From NCBI RefSeq assembly GCF_014202075.1, contig NZ_JACHFZ010000003.1, forward strand, positions 62,001-126,000: a DNA stretch of 64,000 bases, given 5' to 3'. This document shows positions 16,070 through 25,764 of this stretch, one piece after another. The DNA comes from Brevundimonas basaltis (GTDB lineage Bacteria; Pseudomonadota; Alphaproteobacteria; Caulobacterales; Caulobacteraceae). The position numbers were made by a program, and so were the translations under genes. The number at the start of each line of letters is the position of its first letter. The first letter of the stretch is position 1. Below the pieces are notes generated by a model, which did not search any database, was not told the origin of the DNA, and was given only the letters and a program-made list of their open reading frames with translations.

Positions 16070-18982
16070 CTAGAATCGGTACCGGGCGCCGAGATAGTAG
16101 CGCGGACCGTAGGTGTTGTATTCGCGCAGCGAGCCCGGGACCGGCATGTCGTGCAGACGGGGTTCGTCGTTCAGATTGGACCCCTCGAACATGAACGACA
16201 GGTTCCGGTTCACCCGGTAGGTCGCCCGGAGATCCCAGACGCCGGTGTCGCGGATGTAGCGGTTCTGGGCCGCCGAACCGGTGAACTTCTGATAGTACTG
16301 CGTCCGGTACTTGTAGATGCTCTGCACCTCGAACGGCCCGACCTCCCAGTAGAGCGATCCGGAGAAGACCTGGGACGACAGGCCGAACAGGCCGGCCGGC
16401 TTCACTATGCCGGGAGTGACGACGCCGGTCAGGGGATCGACGCGCTCGCCGAGACGCAGATCCTCGGTGCGGAAGTCCGAGTCGGCGTAGTTGTAGCTGG
16501 CTTTGAACCCGAGGCCGTCGAAGGGCGCCGGCAGGTTGGAGAACCGGTGGGCCGCGGTCAGTTCGAAGCCGATCAGCTTGCTGTCCTCGTCGGTGGTCGC
16601 GTCCTGGATGACGGGAACCGTCACGGACTGACCGTCGATGACGTAGGTCTCGTCGATCACGGTCGGGATGAACCCGCCGTTGAAGATCTTGCGATAGAGC
16701 GCCAGGCTGAGGATGGAGTCCGGGTTCGGATACCACTCGAGAGACACGTCGGCGTTCCAGGACAGCAGCGGTTCGGCCCGCGGATTGCCGTTGGCGGTGA
16801 TGCTGGCGATCGCGTCCTCAACGTTCGCGAACGATGTACCGGGCTCCAGGTTCAGCGTCCGCCCGGCGCCGAGGCTGCTGGGATCGGGCCGGGACATGGC
16901 GCGGAACAGGCCGACACGCAGTTGCATGTCGTCGCGGACCTCGAAGTTGGCGTTCAGGCTGGGGAGCCACGCCTCGGAATCCGCCTCGATCGTCACCGTC
17001 TCGAAGTCGCCGGTGGGCACCAGCCGGATCGTGCTGTCGGGGTTGGCGACGACGTCGAAATCGCCGCGCAGACCGATCGAGGTCACATCGGTCTTCACAT
17101 AGCGCAGGCCGACATTACCCGTAACCGGCGCCCCGAACAGCATGGTGTCGAACTCGCCCAGCACATAGGCGGCCGAGGTCTGTTCGGTGACGTCCCGGTT
17201 GCCGATGGCGCGGGTGTCGGGGTTGAGCCCGGTGTCCGGAACGCCGGTGATGGCCTCGAACAGGCAGCGGGCGTCGAACGTCGCCCAGCTGGTGATGGTG
17301 GTCCCGGTCGCGTTGGCGAGGAAGTCCTCCTGACCAAACTCGCGGCGGCAGGCCACGTTGGCGTCGCGGATCACCGCGGTGTTGGTGACGTTGGTTTCGA
17401 CCCGGTCGTCGAGGTCGGCGTAGGTCAGTTCCGAGAACCGGACGCCGGCGCGGATTGCGGTCAGGACCCCGTCCATCTCGTAACCGCCATCGACCCGGAT
17501 GGCCTTGATCTCGTTCTCGCGGATGAGCTCGTCCCGGCGGGCGCGGGCCGCGGCGCTGAAGTTCTCCCAGCGGTTCAGATCAAACAGGGGATTGACCGTG
17601 ATGGTCGGGAGAATCCCGTTGCGGGCGTCGAAGGTGTAGTTGACCCGCTGCCCCCCGGTCTGGGCGGCGTTGGTGGCGATCACGCCCGGCACGACGGCGC
17701 CGTTGATGTCGCGAATGCCGGAGCGCATCCGCACCTGGCGATCCATTTCGCTGCGGTAGGTGCTGGAGTAGGACAGGTCGGTAGACAGGGTCAGCCGGTC
17801 CGATGGCTGCCACTCGACCCGCACGCCGCCGCCCTCATACTGCTCGTCGCGGATGCGGTAGGTGGGCGTCGATTCGATGGTGGTGTTGCCGGTGTAGGCC
17901 AGCAGGACGCCATCCTCGGTCACCACGCGATTGTTGGCGCCGCGCATGGTCTCGGAGAAGTTCAGATCGTTCCGCTCCTCGGTGTAGGTGCGGCGCGAGT
18001 TCTGGTAATCGACCGAGATCTCCAGGGTGTCGGTCGGCTGCCACTGGAGGGCGCCGAAGATCGCGTCCCGCTGGTCGTTCTCGACGAACTGGCGATAGGT
18101 CCGGCTGCCGGCCGTCAGATAATAGGGCGTGCCCGCCGCCACCTGGGCCGGGGTGACCTGTGAACAGTTGGACGTGGCCGAGACGGTCTGGGTCCCGTTA
18201 CAGGCGACCCAGGTCGAGCTGGAGGTGAACAGTTCCTCGGGGTTGGTGCTTTTCAGGCTCTGGATGCCGAGCGATACGCCCAGACGCCCGGCGCCGCCGA
18301 GATCGAACTGATCGACATAGCTGGCCGTGCCGCGCCAGCCGGGGCCGGCCGGATCGTTCAGGCGGCTATCGTAGGCGGAATAAAGCGCCCGGCCCTCCAG
18401 CTGGATCCGGCGGCGGCCGAAATCGAGCGGCTGGATCGTCTCCATGTTGATGATGCCGGAGACCCCGCCCTCGACGAAGTCGGCCCGCTGGGTCTTGTAG
18501 ATGGCGACGGTGTTGATCAGCTCGGACGGGAACTGGTTGAAGTTGACGGACCGGTCGCCGCTGCCGTTCGTCGCCTCGCGGCCGTTGAAGGTGGCGGAGC
18601 CCAGATAGGGGCCGAGACCGCGGATGGCGATCTCCGAGGCGCCGCCCTTCTCGCGGTGCGTCGAGGCGCCGGTGATGGTCTCGATGGCTTCACCGATCGA
18701 CAGGGCCGGCAGGTCGCCGATGTCGTCAGCCGAAAGGACGTCGGCGACGACGGTTTCTTCCCGCTTGCGATCGATCGAACTCTGGATCGAAGCCCGGATG
18801 CCCGTGACCACGACTTCCTCGACTTGCGAGGGTTCGCCCGGATCCTGTGCGGCCGGCGGCGGGTCCTGGGCCCAGACGGCCGGCGCGGCGAACATCGCGG
18901 GCAGCGCGATCCCCCCCAGCAGGACGGCCCGCAAGCCGGGACGCAGAAAACGGCCGCGCGACGGCGCTTCGAGATGCCACAT
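16070..18982 (-). CDS. TonB-dependent receptor, alginate oligosaccharide uptake
   Basis: A 970-residue outer-membrane receptor of the Caulobacter/Xanthomonas carbohydrate type. The start at 18982 has GGGAGG nine bases upstream. A signal peptide ends AVWAQ, and the TonB box is EEVVVTG. The plug contains SIGEAIETITG and REKGGASEIAIRGLGPYLGS, and a long barrel ends in the expected aromatic YLGARYRF. It is divergent from the PL6/PL17 operon across a 300-base promoter region, so it very probably imports alginate oligomers into the periplasm. The substrate is inferred from context. Confidence 0.9.
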   Translation of the reverse strand: MWHLEAPSRGRFLRPGLRAVLLGGIALPAMFAAPAVWAQDPPPAAQDPGEPSQVEEVVVTGIRASIQSSIDRKREETVVADVLSADDIGDLPALSIGEAIETITGASTHREKGGASEIAIRGLGPYLGSATFNGREATNGSGDRSVNFNQFPSELINTVAIYKTQRADFVEGGVSGIINMETIQPLDFGRRRIQLEGRALYSAYDSRLNDPAGPGWRGTASYVDQFDLGGAGRLGVSLGIQSLKSTNPEELFTSSSTWVACNGTQTVSATSNCSQVTPAQVAAGTPYYLTAGSRTYRQFVENDQRDAIFGALQWQPTDTLEISVDYQNSRRTYTEERNDLNFSETMRGANNRVVTEDGVLLAYTGNTTIESTPTYRIRDEQYEGGGVRVEWQPSDRLTLSTDLSYSSTYRSEMDRQVRMRSGIRDINGAVVPGVIATNAAQTGGQRVNYTFDARNGILPTITVNPLFDLNRWENFSAAARARRDELIRENEIKAIRVDGGYEMDGVLTAIRAGVRFSELTYADLDDRVETNVTNTAVIRDANVACRREFGQEDFLANATGTTITSWATFDARCLFEAITGVPDTGLNPDTRAIGNRDVTEQTSAAYVLGEFDTMLFGAPVTGNVGLRYVKTDVTSIGLRGDFDVVANPDSTIRLVPTGDFETVTIEADSEAWLPSLNANFEVRDDMQLRVGLFRAMSRPDPSSLGAGRTLNLEPGTSFANVEDAIASITANGNPRAEPLLSWNADVSLEWYPNPDSILSLALYRKIFNGGFIPTVIDETYVIDGQSVTVPVIQDATTDEDSKLIGFELTAAHRFSNLPAPFDGLGFKASYNYADSDFRTEDLRLGERVDPLTGVVTPGIVKPAGLFGLSSQVFSGSLYWEVGPFEVQSIYKYRTQYYQKFTGSAAQNRYIRDTGVWDLRATYRVNRNLSFMFEGSNLNDEPRLHDMPVPGSLREYNTYGPRYYLGARYRF

Positions 18983-19051
18983 GAAAAATCCTCCCATACC
19001 CGACTTTGGCGAGCTTGAGCGCAGGCTTCATCGCTCCAGACCGCTTTGTCA

Positions 19052-19083
19052 ACCAATTACATCTCTGTGGTCGAATAATTGGT
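19052..19083. promoter_or_regulatory. Candidate operator between the divergent alginate transcripts
   Basis: ACCAATTA (19052-19059) and its exact complement TAATTGGT (19076-19083) form an inverted repeat with a 16-base spacer. A third CCAATTA occurs at 19182-19188, and a perfect CAACCGGTTG palindrome at 19206-19215. All lie between the TonB receptor start (18982) and the PL6 start (19283). The local GntR regulator is the obvious candidate binder. The site is inferred from symmetry and position only. Confidence 0.45.
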
Positions 19084-19282
19084 CTGTCCCTTTTGAGGCG
19101 AGGTCGTCCGGATCGACGGCTCTGCCGTGGTTAAACACATCCAAGCTGCTGTTTTTTGTCGATATGTGCGAGATTGCCAGTCCAATTACACGGATTTGGC
19201 CTAACCAACCGGTTGACGTCGGTTGCGTCTCTGCTACCTATTCGGCCCAAGAGAGCCCCCGAGGCTCCGATGGGAGGAAGCG

Positions 19283-21475
19283 ATGGCGCTACGCCAGTTG
19301 GCCGCTGCGGCGGCGACGATCGTCATGCTGGGCGTCGCCCACCACGTCGTGGCCGAGGACCGGCTCGTGCGCACGCCTTCGGAGTTCCCGGAGGCCATGC
19401 GCCGGAGCCAGCCCGGCGACCGCGTCATCCTCGCGGACGGCGAATGGCGGGATTTCCAGATTCTGTTCACGGGAACGGGCCGCGCCGGAGCGCCGATCAC
19501 CCTGACCGGCCAGACTCCCGGCGGCGTGGTCCTGTCGGGACAATCGAATCTGCGCATGGCCGGAGAGCATCTGGTCGTCTCCAACCTGGTGTTCCGGGAC
19601 GGCTGGTCGCCCACCGGGGAGGTGGTGTCGTTCCGTCAGAGCCGCACGCGGCGCGCCAACAACAGCCGGGTCACCGGCGTGGTCATCGACGGTTTCTCCA
19701 AGCCGCAGCGCGACGAGAGCGACAACTGGGTGGCGATGTATGGCCGCCACAACCGGTTCGACCACAACCAGTTGATGGGCAAGACCAACGCGGGCGCGAC
19801 CCTGGTGGTTGTCCGCGACGCCGAACAGGGGCTCGAGAACCGGCACCTGATCGACCACAACTATTTCGGCCGCCGCCCCAACCTGGGATCGAACGGCGGC
19901 GAGACCATCCGCATCGGCACCAGTCACGATTCGGAATCGGATTCCTTCACCGTCGTCACCGCCAACTGGTTCGAACACTGTGACGGCGAGGTCGAGATCA
20001 TCTCCAACAAGTCGGGCTCGAACGTCTATCGGGGCAATGTCTTCTTCGAGAGTCAGGGCGCCCTGGTCCTGCGGCACGGCGACGGCAACACGGTCGAGGA
20101 CAACGTCTTCATCGGCAACGGCGTCGACAACACCGGCGGCGTCCGCGTCATCAACCGGCGCAATACGGTCCGCAACAATTACCTCGAGAACCTGCGCGGC
20201 CGGGGCTTCGGCAGCGCCCTGACCATCATGCACGGCGTGCCGAACTCGCCTCTGAACCGCTATGTCCAGGTCGATCAGGCGGTGATCGAGAACAACACCA
20301 TCGTCGACGCGGCCGAAATCTTTCTCGGCGCCGGCATGGACCAGGAGCGTTCGGCGGCGCCGGTCAACAGCCGCATGGCCAACAACCTGATCGTCAACCG
20401 CGACGGCCGGGACCCGATCCGGATTCTGGGCGATATGTCCGGCATCCACTTCAGCGGCAATGTCCAGTCGCCCCCGCCCAACCACGCCCTGCCCGGCTTC
20501 GACGGGCGCGAGGTGACAGTCGCGCGCGGCCGCGGGCGCCTGCTGGCCCCCGAGGGGCTGGACGGCGTCGGCGCCCGGCGCGACCTGCAGTTCGTCTCGA
20601 AGAGCGCCGTGGGGGTCGACTGGTATCCGAAGGAAAGCCGCAGCGCCGCGCTGGACAGCGGGCGGGTTCAGGCCGTGCAGCCCGGCGAGGACACCCTGAC
20701 CCGCGCCGTGCACGCCGCGGCCGCTGGCGACCGCCTGCAGCTCGAGGCGGGGCAGTATGTGGTCAACCAGGTTCTGGCCCTCGACCGCGCCCTGACAGTC
20801 CAGGGGCCCGCCGACGGCGAGGCCACCATCACCTTCTCACGGCCGACCCTGTTCGAGATCGAACGCGGTGGCTCGCTGAAACTGTCGAACCTGAACGTCT
20901 CCGGGGACGCCGCGCCGGACGCGGCCGGCAATGCGGTCATCCGGGCCCGCGAGGGCGCCGCCGGCTACCGGCTCGAAATCGACAACGCCCGCTTCCGGGA
21001 CATGAAGGTCAACCGGGCCTTCAGCCTGTTCGCCGCCGGGCCGCGCACCTTGGCCGAGATGATCCGCCTCGAGGCCGTCACGGTCGAGGGCGCGACCGGC
21101 TCCGTCATCGCCGCCCACGCCGACACCCAGGACCTGGGCACCTACAACGCCGAACAGGTCGTCATCTCGGACTCGACCTTCCGGGACATCGCCGGGCCGG
21201 CCATCGATCTCTATCGCGGCGGCACGGACGAAAGCACTTTCGGCCCCCGCCTGACCCTGACTGGGTCAACCTTCGACCGGGTCGGCGCGACCGGCGTGGA
21301 GCCCGGCGCCGTCAAACTGCACGGGGTCCAGCGCGCCGAACTGACCGGCAACCGCTTCGTCGCCAGCGGCCCGGTGCGCTTCCACCGTCAGGTCGGCGAA
21401 CCCCTGCTGATCTGGGCCGGCAATGAGGGCGCGGCGCTGGACAGCAACGTCGACGCCGTCGAGGCCGCCCGATGA
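19283..21475 (+). CDS. Alginate lyase, polysaccharide lyase family 6
   Basis: A 730-residue exported protein. GGGAGG five bases before the ATG at 19283 and a signal peptide ending VVA set the start. The N-terminal half is a right-handed parallel beta-helix with PL6 (chondroitinase B-like) features: GRAGAPITLTGQTPGGVVLSG, NWVAMYGRHNRFDHN and the core block GNTVEDNVFIGNG. NGGETIRIGTSH and ISNKSGSNVYRGN form the region where the catalytic Lys and Arg lie in PL6. The C-terminal half is a second beta-helix, as in two-domain PL6 enzymes. It cleaves alginate by beta-elimination in the periplasm or outside the cell. It is the first gene of a four-gene overlapping run. Confidence 0.9.
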   Translation: MALRQLAAAAATIVMLGVAHHVVAEDRLVRTPSEFPEAMRRSQPGDRVILADGEWRDFQILFTGTGRAGAPITLTGQTPGGVVLSGQSNLRMAGEHLVVSNLVFRDGWSPTGEVVSFRQSRTRRANNSRVTGVVIDGFSKPQRDESDNWVAMYGRHNRFDHNQLMGKTNAGATLVVVRDAEQGLENRHLIDHNYFGRRPNLGSNGGETIRIGTSHDSESDSFTVVTANWFEHCDGEVEIISNKSGSNVYRGNVFFESQGALVLRHGDGNTVEDNVFIGNGVDNTGGVRVINRRNTVRNNYLENLRGRGFGSALTIMHGVPNSPLNRYVQVDQAVIENNTIVDAAEIFLGAGMDQERSAAPVNSRMANNLIVNRDGRDPIRILGDMSGIHFSGNVQSPPPNHALPGFDGREVTVARGRGRLLAPEGLDGVGARRDLQFVSKSAVGVDWYPKESRSAALDSGRVQAVQPGEDTLTRAVHAAAAGDRLQLEAGQYVVNQVLALDRALTVQGPADGEATITFSRPTLFEIERGGSLKLSNLNVSGDAAPDAAGNAVIRAREGAAGYRLEIDNARFRDMKVNRAFSLFAAGPRTLAEMIRLEAVTVEGATGSVIAAHADTQDLGTYNAEQVVISDSTFRDIAGPAIDLYRGGTDESTFGPRLTLTGSTFDRVGATGVEPGAVKLHGVQRAELTGNRFVASGPVRFHRQVGEPLLIWAGNEGAALDSNVDAVEAAR

Positions 21476-23700
21476 AGCGCCCGCTTCTGTCCTTGGCCCT
21501 GCTGCTCGGTTGCGCCGCCGCGCCTCTGACGGCGGCGGCCCAGGCGGCGGCCCCCGTGGCGACACAGCCGGCGAGCGACATCGCCGCGCCGGTTTTGGTC
21601 TCGCCCTCCGACTGGGCCCGCATGGCCGAAGCGGCCGACCGCTATCCGATGTTCGCCGCCGAGCGCGCCCGCGTCGAGCGCGAGGTTCGCGCCGCCATGG
21701 CCGCCGGGATCAACGTGCCCCAGCCCCGCGACCTGGGCGGCGGCGTCACCCACGAACAGCACAAGGCCAACTACAAGCTCATCGCCGGCGCCGGCGCCCT
21801 GTATCGCCTCACCGGCGACCGGGTCTACGCCGACTTCGCCCGCGACATCCTGCAGGAGTACGCGGCCCTGTACCCGACCCTGGGTCAGCACCCGGCGGGG
21901 CGGTCTCCGGTCAAGGGCCGGCTGTTCTGGCAGGCGCTCAACGACTCCGTCTGGCTGGTCTACGCCTCCCAGGGTTACGACGCGATCCGCGACACCCTCT
22001 CGCCCGAGGACCGACGCCGGATCGACGACGACGTGTTCCGGCGCATGGCGGCCTTCCTGTCGGAGCAGAACGCCGCCTATTTCGACCGCATCCACAACCA
22101 CGCCACCTGGGCCACCGCCGGGGTCGGCATGACCGGCTATGTGCTGCGCGATCCGGACCTGGTCGAGCGTGCGCTTCGCGGCACACAGCGGGACGGCGAA
22201 GCCGGCTTCCTGCGCCAGATCGATCTGCTGTTCTCGCCCGACGGTTACTACGCCGAGGGCCCGTATTATCAGCGCTATGCCCTGGCGCCGTTCGTCATCT
22301 TCGCCCGCGCCATCGAGCAGAACGAGCCCGACCGCGGCATCTTCGCCTATCGCGACGGCGTCCTGCTCAAGGCGGTCGATGGCCTGCTGCAGTCCACCTA
22401 CGACGGCCTCATCCTCCCCCTGAACGATGCGATGCCCGACAAGGACATTCGCAGCGAGGAGATCGTCACCGGCGTCGCCATCGCCTACGCCCAGACCGGG
22501 GATCCGGGCCTGCTCTCCATCGCCCGGGCCCAGGGCCGCACCCTGCTGTCTCCCGACGGTCTGGCTATCGCCCAGGGCGTGGCCTCGGGCGCCGCCCGAC
22601 CCTTCGCCTTCCGGTCGATGCAACTTCGCGACGGTCCCGACGGCGACCTCGGGGCCCTCGCCCTGCTCCGTGCCGGCGGGACCGACGACCAGATGCTGGT
22701 CATGAAGAACACCCAGCAGGGTCAGGGGCACGGCCATTTCGACCGCCTGAACTGGCTGTTCTACGACAACGGCAACGCCATCGTGCGCGACTATGGCGCC
22801 GCCCGCTTCCTCAATGTTGAGGCCAAGAACGGCGGCGGCTATCTCGAAGAGAACGAGACCTGGGCCGTCCAGACCATCGCCCACAATACGCTGGCGGTGA
22901 ACAGCCGGAGCCATTTCGACGGCGACTGGCGGCGCGGCGAAGAGCACGGCACGACGCCGCTGCTGTTCGACTCCGGGAACGGCGTCCAGATCGTCTCGGG
23001 CCGCACCGCCGACGCCTACCCCGGCGTGATTCTCACCCGGACCCTCGCCCTCGTCGAACATCCGGACCTGGCCTTCCCCGTCGCCATCGACCTGATGCGC
23101 GCCGATGGATCGGAGCCGGCGATGTACGACCTGCCGCTGCATTTCAACGGCCACATCATCACCCGGGGTTTCGCGGCGGAACACGCCGTGACGGAGCGCC
23201 CGGTGCTGGGCGACCGCGCCGGCTATCAGCACCTGTGGGTCGACGCCCGGTCCGGGGCCGAAGACGGCGATCGCAGCCTGACCTGGCTGCTGGACGGCCG
23301 TTTCTACACCTATCGCTTCGCCGCCTCCGCCCCGACACAGGCCCTGCTGGTCGAGAGCGGCGCCAACGATCCGAACTTCAACCTGCGCCGGGAGCAGGCC
23401 CTGATCCGACGCATGGAGGGACAGCCGGACGCCAGCTTCGTCGCCGTGCTGGAGCCCCACGGCGCCTATGACGGCTCGGCCGAGACCGTCACCGGATCGA
23501 CGAGCCGGATCCGCAGCATCGAACGCCACCGCGGCGATGCCGCTGAACTGGTCATCGTCACCCTCGCCTCCGGCAAGACGGTGGCGCTGGGCGTCGCCGA
23601 CGAGATCGGCGCGGGAACCCGCCACATCGTCCGCGTCGGCGGACAAACCTATCAATGGACCGGCCCGTGGGCCCGGTTCGACCGGGAGACGACGCGATGA
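21472..23700 (+). CDS. Oligo-alginate lyase, polysaccharide lyase family 17
   Basis: A 742-residue exported exolyase. A signal peptide (about residues 1-23) precedes an (alpha/alpha) toroid domain and a C-terminal heparinase II/III-like beta-sheet domain. The PL17 catalytic set is visible: Asn209-His210 in RIHNHATW, Tyr260 in DGYYAEGPYY, and the His420/His422 pair in QGQGHGHFDRLNW. It releases unsaturated monouronate, which rearranges to DEH. The ATG overlaps the PL6 stop (ATGA), so the two lyases are made together. Family assignment is firm. Preference for mannuronate or guluronate cannot be read. Confidence 0.92.
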   Translation: MKRPLLSLALLLGCAAAPLTAAAQAAAPVATQPASDIAAPVLVSPSDWARMAEAADRYPMFAAERARVEREVRAAMAAGINVPQPRDLGGGVTHEQHKANYKLIAGAGALYRLTGDRVYADFARDILQEYAALYPTLGQHPAGRSPVKGRLFWQALNDSVWLVYASQGYDAIRDTLSPEDRRRIDDDVFRRMAAFLSEQNAAYFDRIHNHATWATAGVGMTGYVLRDPDLVERALRGTQRDGEAGFLRQIDLLFSPDGYYAEGPYYQRYALAPFVIFARAIEQNEPDRGIFAYRDGVLLKAVDGLLQSTYDGLILPLNDAMPDKDIRSEEIVTGVAIAYAQTGDPGLLSIARAQGRTLLSPDGLAIAQGVASGAARPFAFRSMQLRDGPDGDLGALALLRAGGTDDQMLVMKNTQQGQGHGHFDRLNWLFYDNGNAIVRDYGAARFLNVEAKNGGGYLEENETWAVQTIAHNTLAVNSRSHFDGDWRRGEEHGTTPLLFDSGNGVQIVSGRTADAYPGVILTRTLALVEHPDLAFPVAIDLMRADGSEPAMYDLPLHFNGHIITRGFAAEHAVTERPVLGDRAGYQHLWVDARSGAEDGDRSLTWLLDGRFYTYRFAASAPTQALLVESGANDPNFNLRREQALIRRMEGQPDASFVAVLEPHGAYDGSAETVTGSTSRIRSIERHRGDAAELVIVTLASGKTVALGVADEIGAGTRHIVRVGGQTYQWTGPWARFDRETTR

Positions 23701-24986
23701 AATCCCACTTCCGCTGGGTCGTTATCGGCCTGATCGCCATCGCCACGGTGATCAACTACATCGACCGCAACGCCCTGGCGGTGATGTGGCCCGAGATCGC
23801 CGCCGACATCGGCGCGACCAAGGAAGACTACGCCGCCCTCGTGACGGTGTTCATGGTCTTCTACGCCATCGGCCAGTTCGCCTTCGGCAAGCTGTTCGAT
23901 GCGATCGGCGTCCGCCTCGGCTTCGCCCTGTCGATCGGCGTCTGGTCGATCTCGATCGCGCTGCACGCCGTGGCCAATTCGGTGACGTCCTTCGCCATCT
24001 TCCGGGCCATGCTCGGCATCAGTGAAGCGGGCGCCTGGCCGGGCGCGGTCAAGGCCAATGCGGAGTGGTTCCCGCCCTCGGAACGCGCCTTTGCCCAGGG
24101 CATCTTCAACGCCGGGGCCTCGATCGGCGCCATCATCTCGGCGCCCCTGATCGCATTCCTCTATCTGGCGCTGGACTGGAAGGGCACCTTCATCCTGATC
24201 GGCGCCCTCGGATTCCTGTGGCTGCTGCCGTGGCTGATCATCTACCGCGCCGGTCCGAAACAACAGGCGATGGCCGACGCCGCCGCCCGGGTTCTGGACA
24301 ACCCCACCGCCGCCGCCCAGGCGACCGAGACGCCCGCCGCCCCGGTCTATGTTCCCAACGTCCGGCAACTGCTCGGCCACCGTCAGAGCTGGGGCGTGAT
24401 CCTGTCGCGCTTCTTCCTCGACCCGGTCTGGTGGCTGTTCGTGTCCTGGCTGCCGATCTATCTGGCCGAGACCTTCGGTTTCGATATCAAACAGATCGGC
24501 ATCTTCGCCTGGGTGCCGTTCGTCGGCGCCGCCATCGGCAGCCTGGGCGGCGGCTGGCTCTCGGGTCAGCTGATCAAGTCGGGCCGCAGCGTCAACATGG
24601 CGCGCAAGCTGTCGATCACCGTCGGCGGCGCGATCATGGCCCCCTGCCTGATCGCCGCGCCCTTCATGACCGAGCCGACCGCCGCCGTGCTGGTCATCGC
24701 CGGCGTCCTGTTCGGCTTCCAGATCGCCATCGGCAACATCCAGACCCTCCCGGGCGATCTGTTCGACGGTCGCTCGGTGGGGTCGCTGGCCGGGGTCAGC
24801 GGCATGGCGGCGGTGGCCGGCGTCCTGATCACCACCTGGCTGGTGCCGGCGATGACCAAGGTCTCGTTCGGACCGGTCTTCCTCCTCGTCGCGGCGCTCG
24901 TGCCGCTCTCGCTCATCTCTGTCTGGTTCGTCACCGGCCGCATCGCGCCGGTCGAGCCCAAACTCTCCGTGTCAAAGGATTCCTGA
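23697..24986 (+). CDS. MFS transporter, hexuronate/DEH type
   Basis: A 429-residue transporter with 12 predicted membrane segments. The start at 23697 overlaps the PL17 stop by ATGA. INYIDRNALAVMWPEI near TM1 and GISEAGAWPGAVKANAEWFP at the TM4-5 region are typical of the anion:cation symporter branch that includes ExuT. By position it carries DEH, or short unsaturated uronates, from periplasm to cytoplasm for the reductase and kinase encoded downstream. The exact substrate is inferred. Confidence 0.9.
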   Translation: MKSHFRWVVIGLIAIATVINYIDRNALAVMWPEIAADIGATKEDYAALVTVFMVFYAIGQFAFGKLFDAIGVRLGFALSIGVWSISIALHAVANSVTSFAIFRAMLGISEAGAWPGAVKANAEWFPPSERAFAQGIFNAGASIGAIISAPLIAFLYLALDWKGTFILIGALGFLWLLPWLIIYRAGPKQQAMADAAARVLDNPTAAAQATETPAAPVYVPNVRQLLGHRQSWGVILSRFFLDPVWWLFVSWLPIYLAETFGFDIKQIGIFAWVPFVGAAIGSLGGGWLSGQLIKSGRSVNMARKLSITVGGAIMAPCLIAAPFMTEPTAAVLVIAGVLFGFQIAIGNIQTLPGDLFDGRSVGSLAGVSGMAAVAGVLITTWLVPAMTKVSFGPVFLLVAALVPLSLISVWFVTGRIAPVEPKLSVSKDS

Positions 24987-25739
24987 ATGCGCTTGCAAGA
25001 CAAGGTCGCCATCGTCACCGGCGGCGGTCGCGACATCGGCCGTGAAGTCTCACGGGCGCTCGCCGCCGAGGGCGCGCGCGTGGTCATCAACTTCGCCAAC
25101 GACGAGGCCAGCGCCGCCGAAACCCTGAAGCTCGTCCAGGACGCCGGCGGGCAGGCCATCATCCATCGCGCCGACGTCTCGACAGCCGCCGGCGTCGACG
25201 GGCTGATCGCGGCCGCGCGGGCCGCCTTCGGCGACCGCATCGACATCCTCGTCAACCTGGCCGGAGGCATGGTCCAGCGCCGCCCGCTCGCCGAGATCGA
25301 CGAGGCCTTCTTCGACACGGTGATGAACCTGAACCTGAAGTCGGCCTATCTGACGACCCGGGCGGCCGTTCCCTACATGGGATCCGGCTCGACCATCCTG
25401 AATTTCTCGTCCCAGGCGGGACGGGACGGCGGCGGCCCCGGGGCCTCGATCTACGCCACCTCCAAGGGCGCGATCATGACCTTCACCCGCGCCATGGCCA
25501 AGGAGCTGGGCCCCCAGGGCATCCGCGTCAACGCCCTGTGCCCCGGCATGATCGCCACCCGCTTCCACGACACCTTCACCAGGGATGAGGTGCGCAAGAC
25601 CGTCGCGGGCAGCACGCCTCTGCGCCGCGAGGGGCGGCCGGAAGAGGTCGCCGCCACCGTCGCCTTCCTCGTCTCCGACGACGCGGCCTTCATCACCGGC
25701 GCCAACCTCGACATCAACGGCGGCCTGGCCTTCTCGTGA
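24987..25739 (+). CDS. SDR oxidoreductase, probable DEH reductase
   Basis: A 250-residue short-chain dehydrogenase. TGGGRDIGR (residues 11-19) is the dinucleotide-binding motif, NLAGG is the NNAG equivalent, and Tyr156/Lys160 (YATSK) with the preceding FSSQAG serine are catalytic. The ATG directly follows the transporter stop. In alginate pathways an SDR of this kind reduces 4-deoxy-L-erythro-5-hexoseulose uronate (DEH) to 2-keto-3-deoxygluconate using NAD(P)H. That role is inferred from its place between lyase/transporter and KDG kinase. Confidence 0.88.
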   Translation: MRLQDKVAIVTGGGRDIGREVSRALAAEGARVVINFANDEASAAETLKLVQDAGGQAIIHRADVSTAAGVDGLIAAARAAFGDRIDILVNLAGGMVQRRPLAEIDEAFFDTVMNLNLKSAYLTTRAAVPYMGSGSTILNFSSQAGRDGGGPGASIYATSKGAIMTFTRAMAKELGPQGIRVNALCPGMIATRFHDTFTRDEVRKTVAGSTPLRREGRPEEVAATVAFLVSDDAAFITGANLDINGGLAFS

Positions 25740-25764
25740 TGTCCGTTCACGAGGCGCGCGGAGC

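Noticed and set aside
15992..18163. A 723-codon open frame on the plus strand
   Set aside because: It is antisense to the TonB receptor, rich in Val, Gly, Arg and His as expected for a GC-rich shadow frame, and has no ribosome site or domain.
21388..23655. A 755-codon open frame on the minus strand
   Set aside because: It lies antisense to the PL17 lyase, whose catalytic motifs are intact. The composition is that of a mirror frame.
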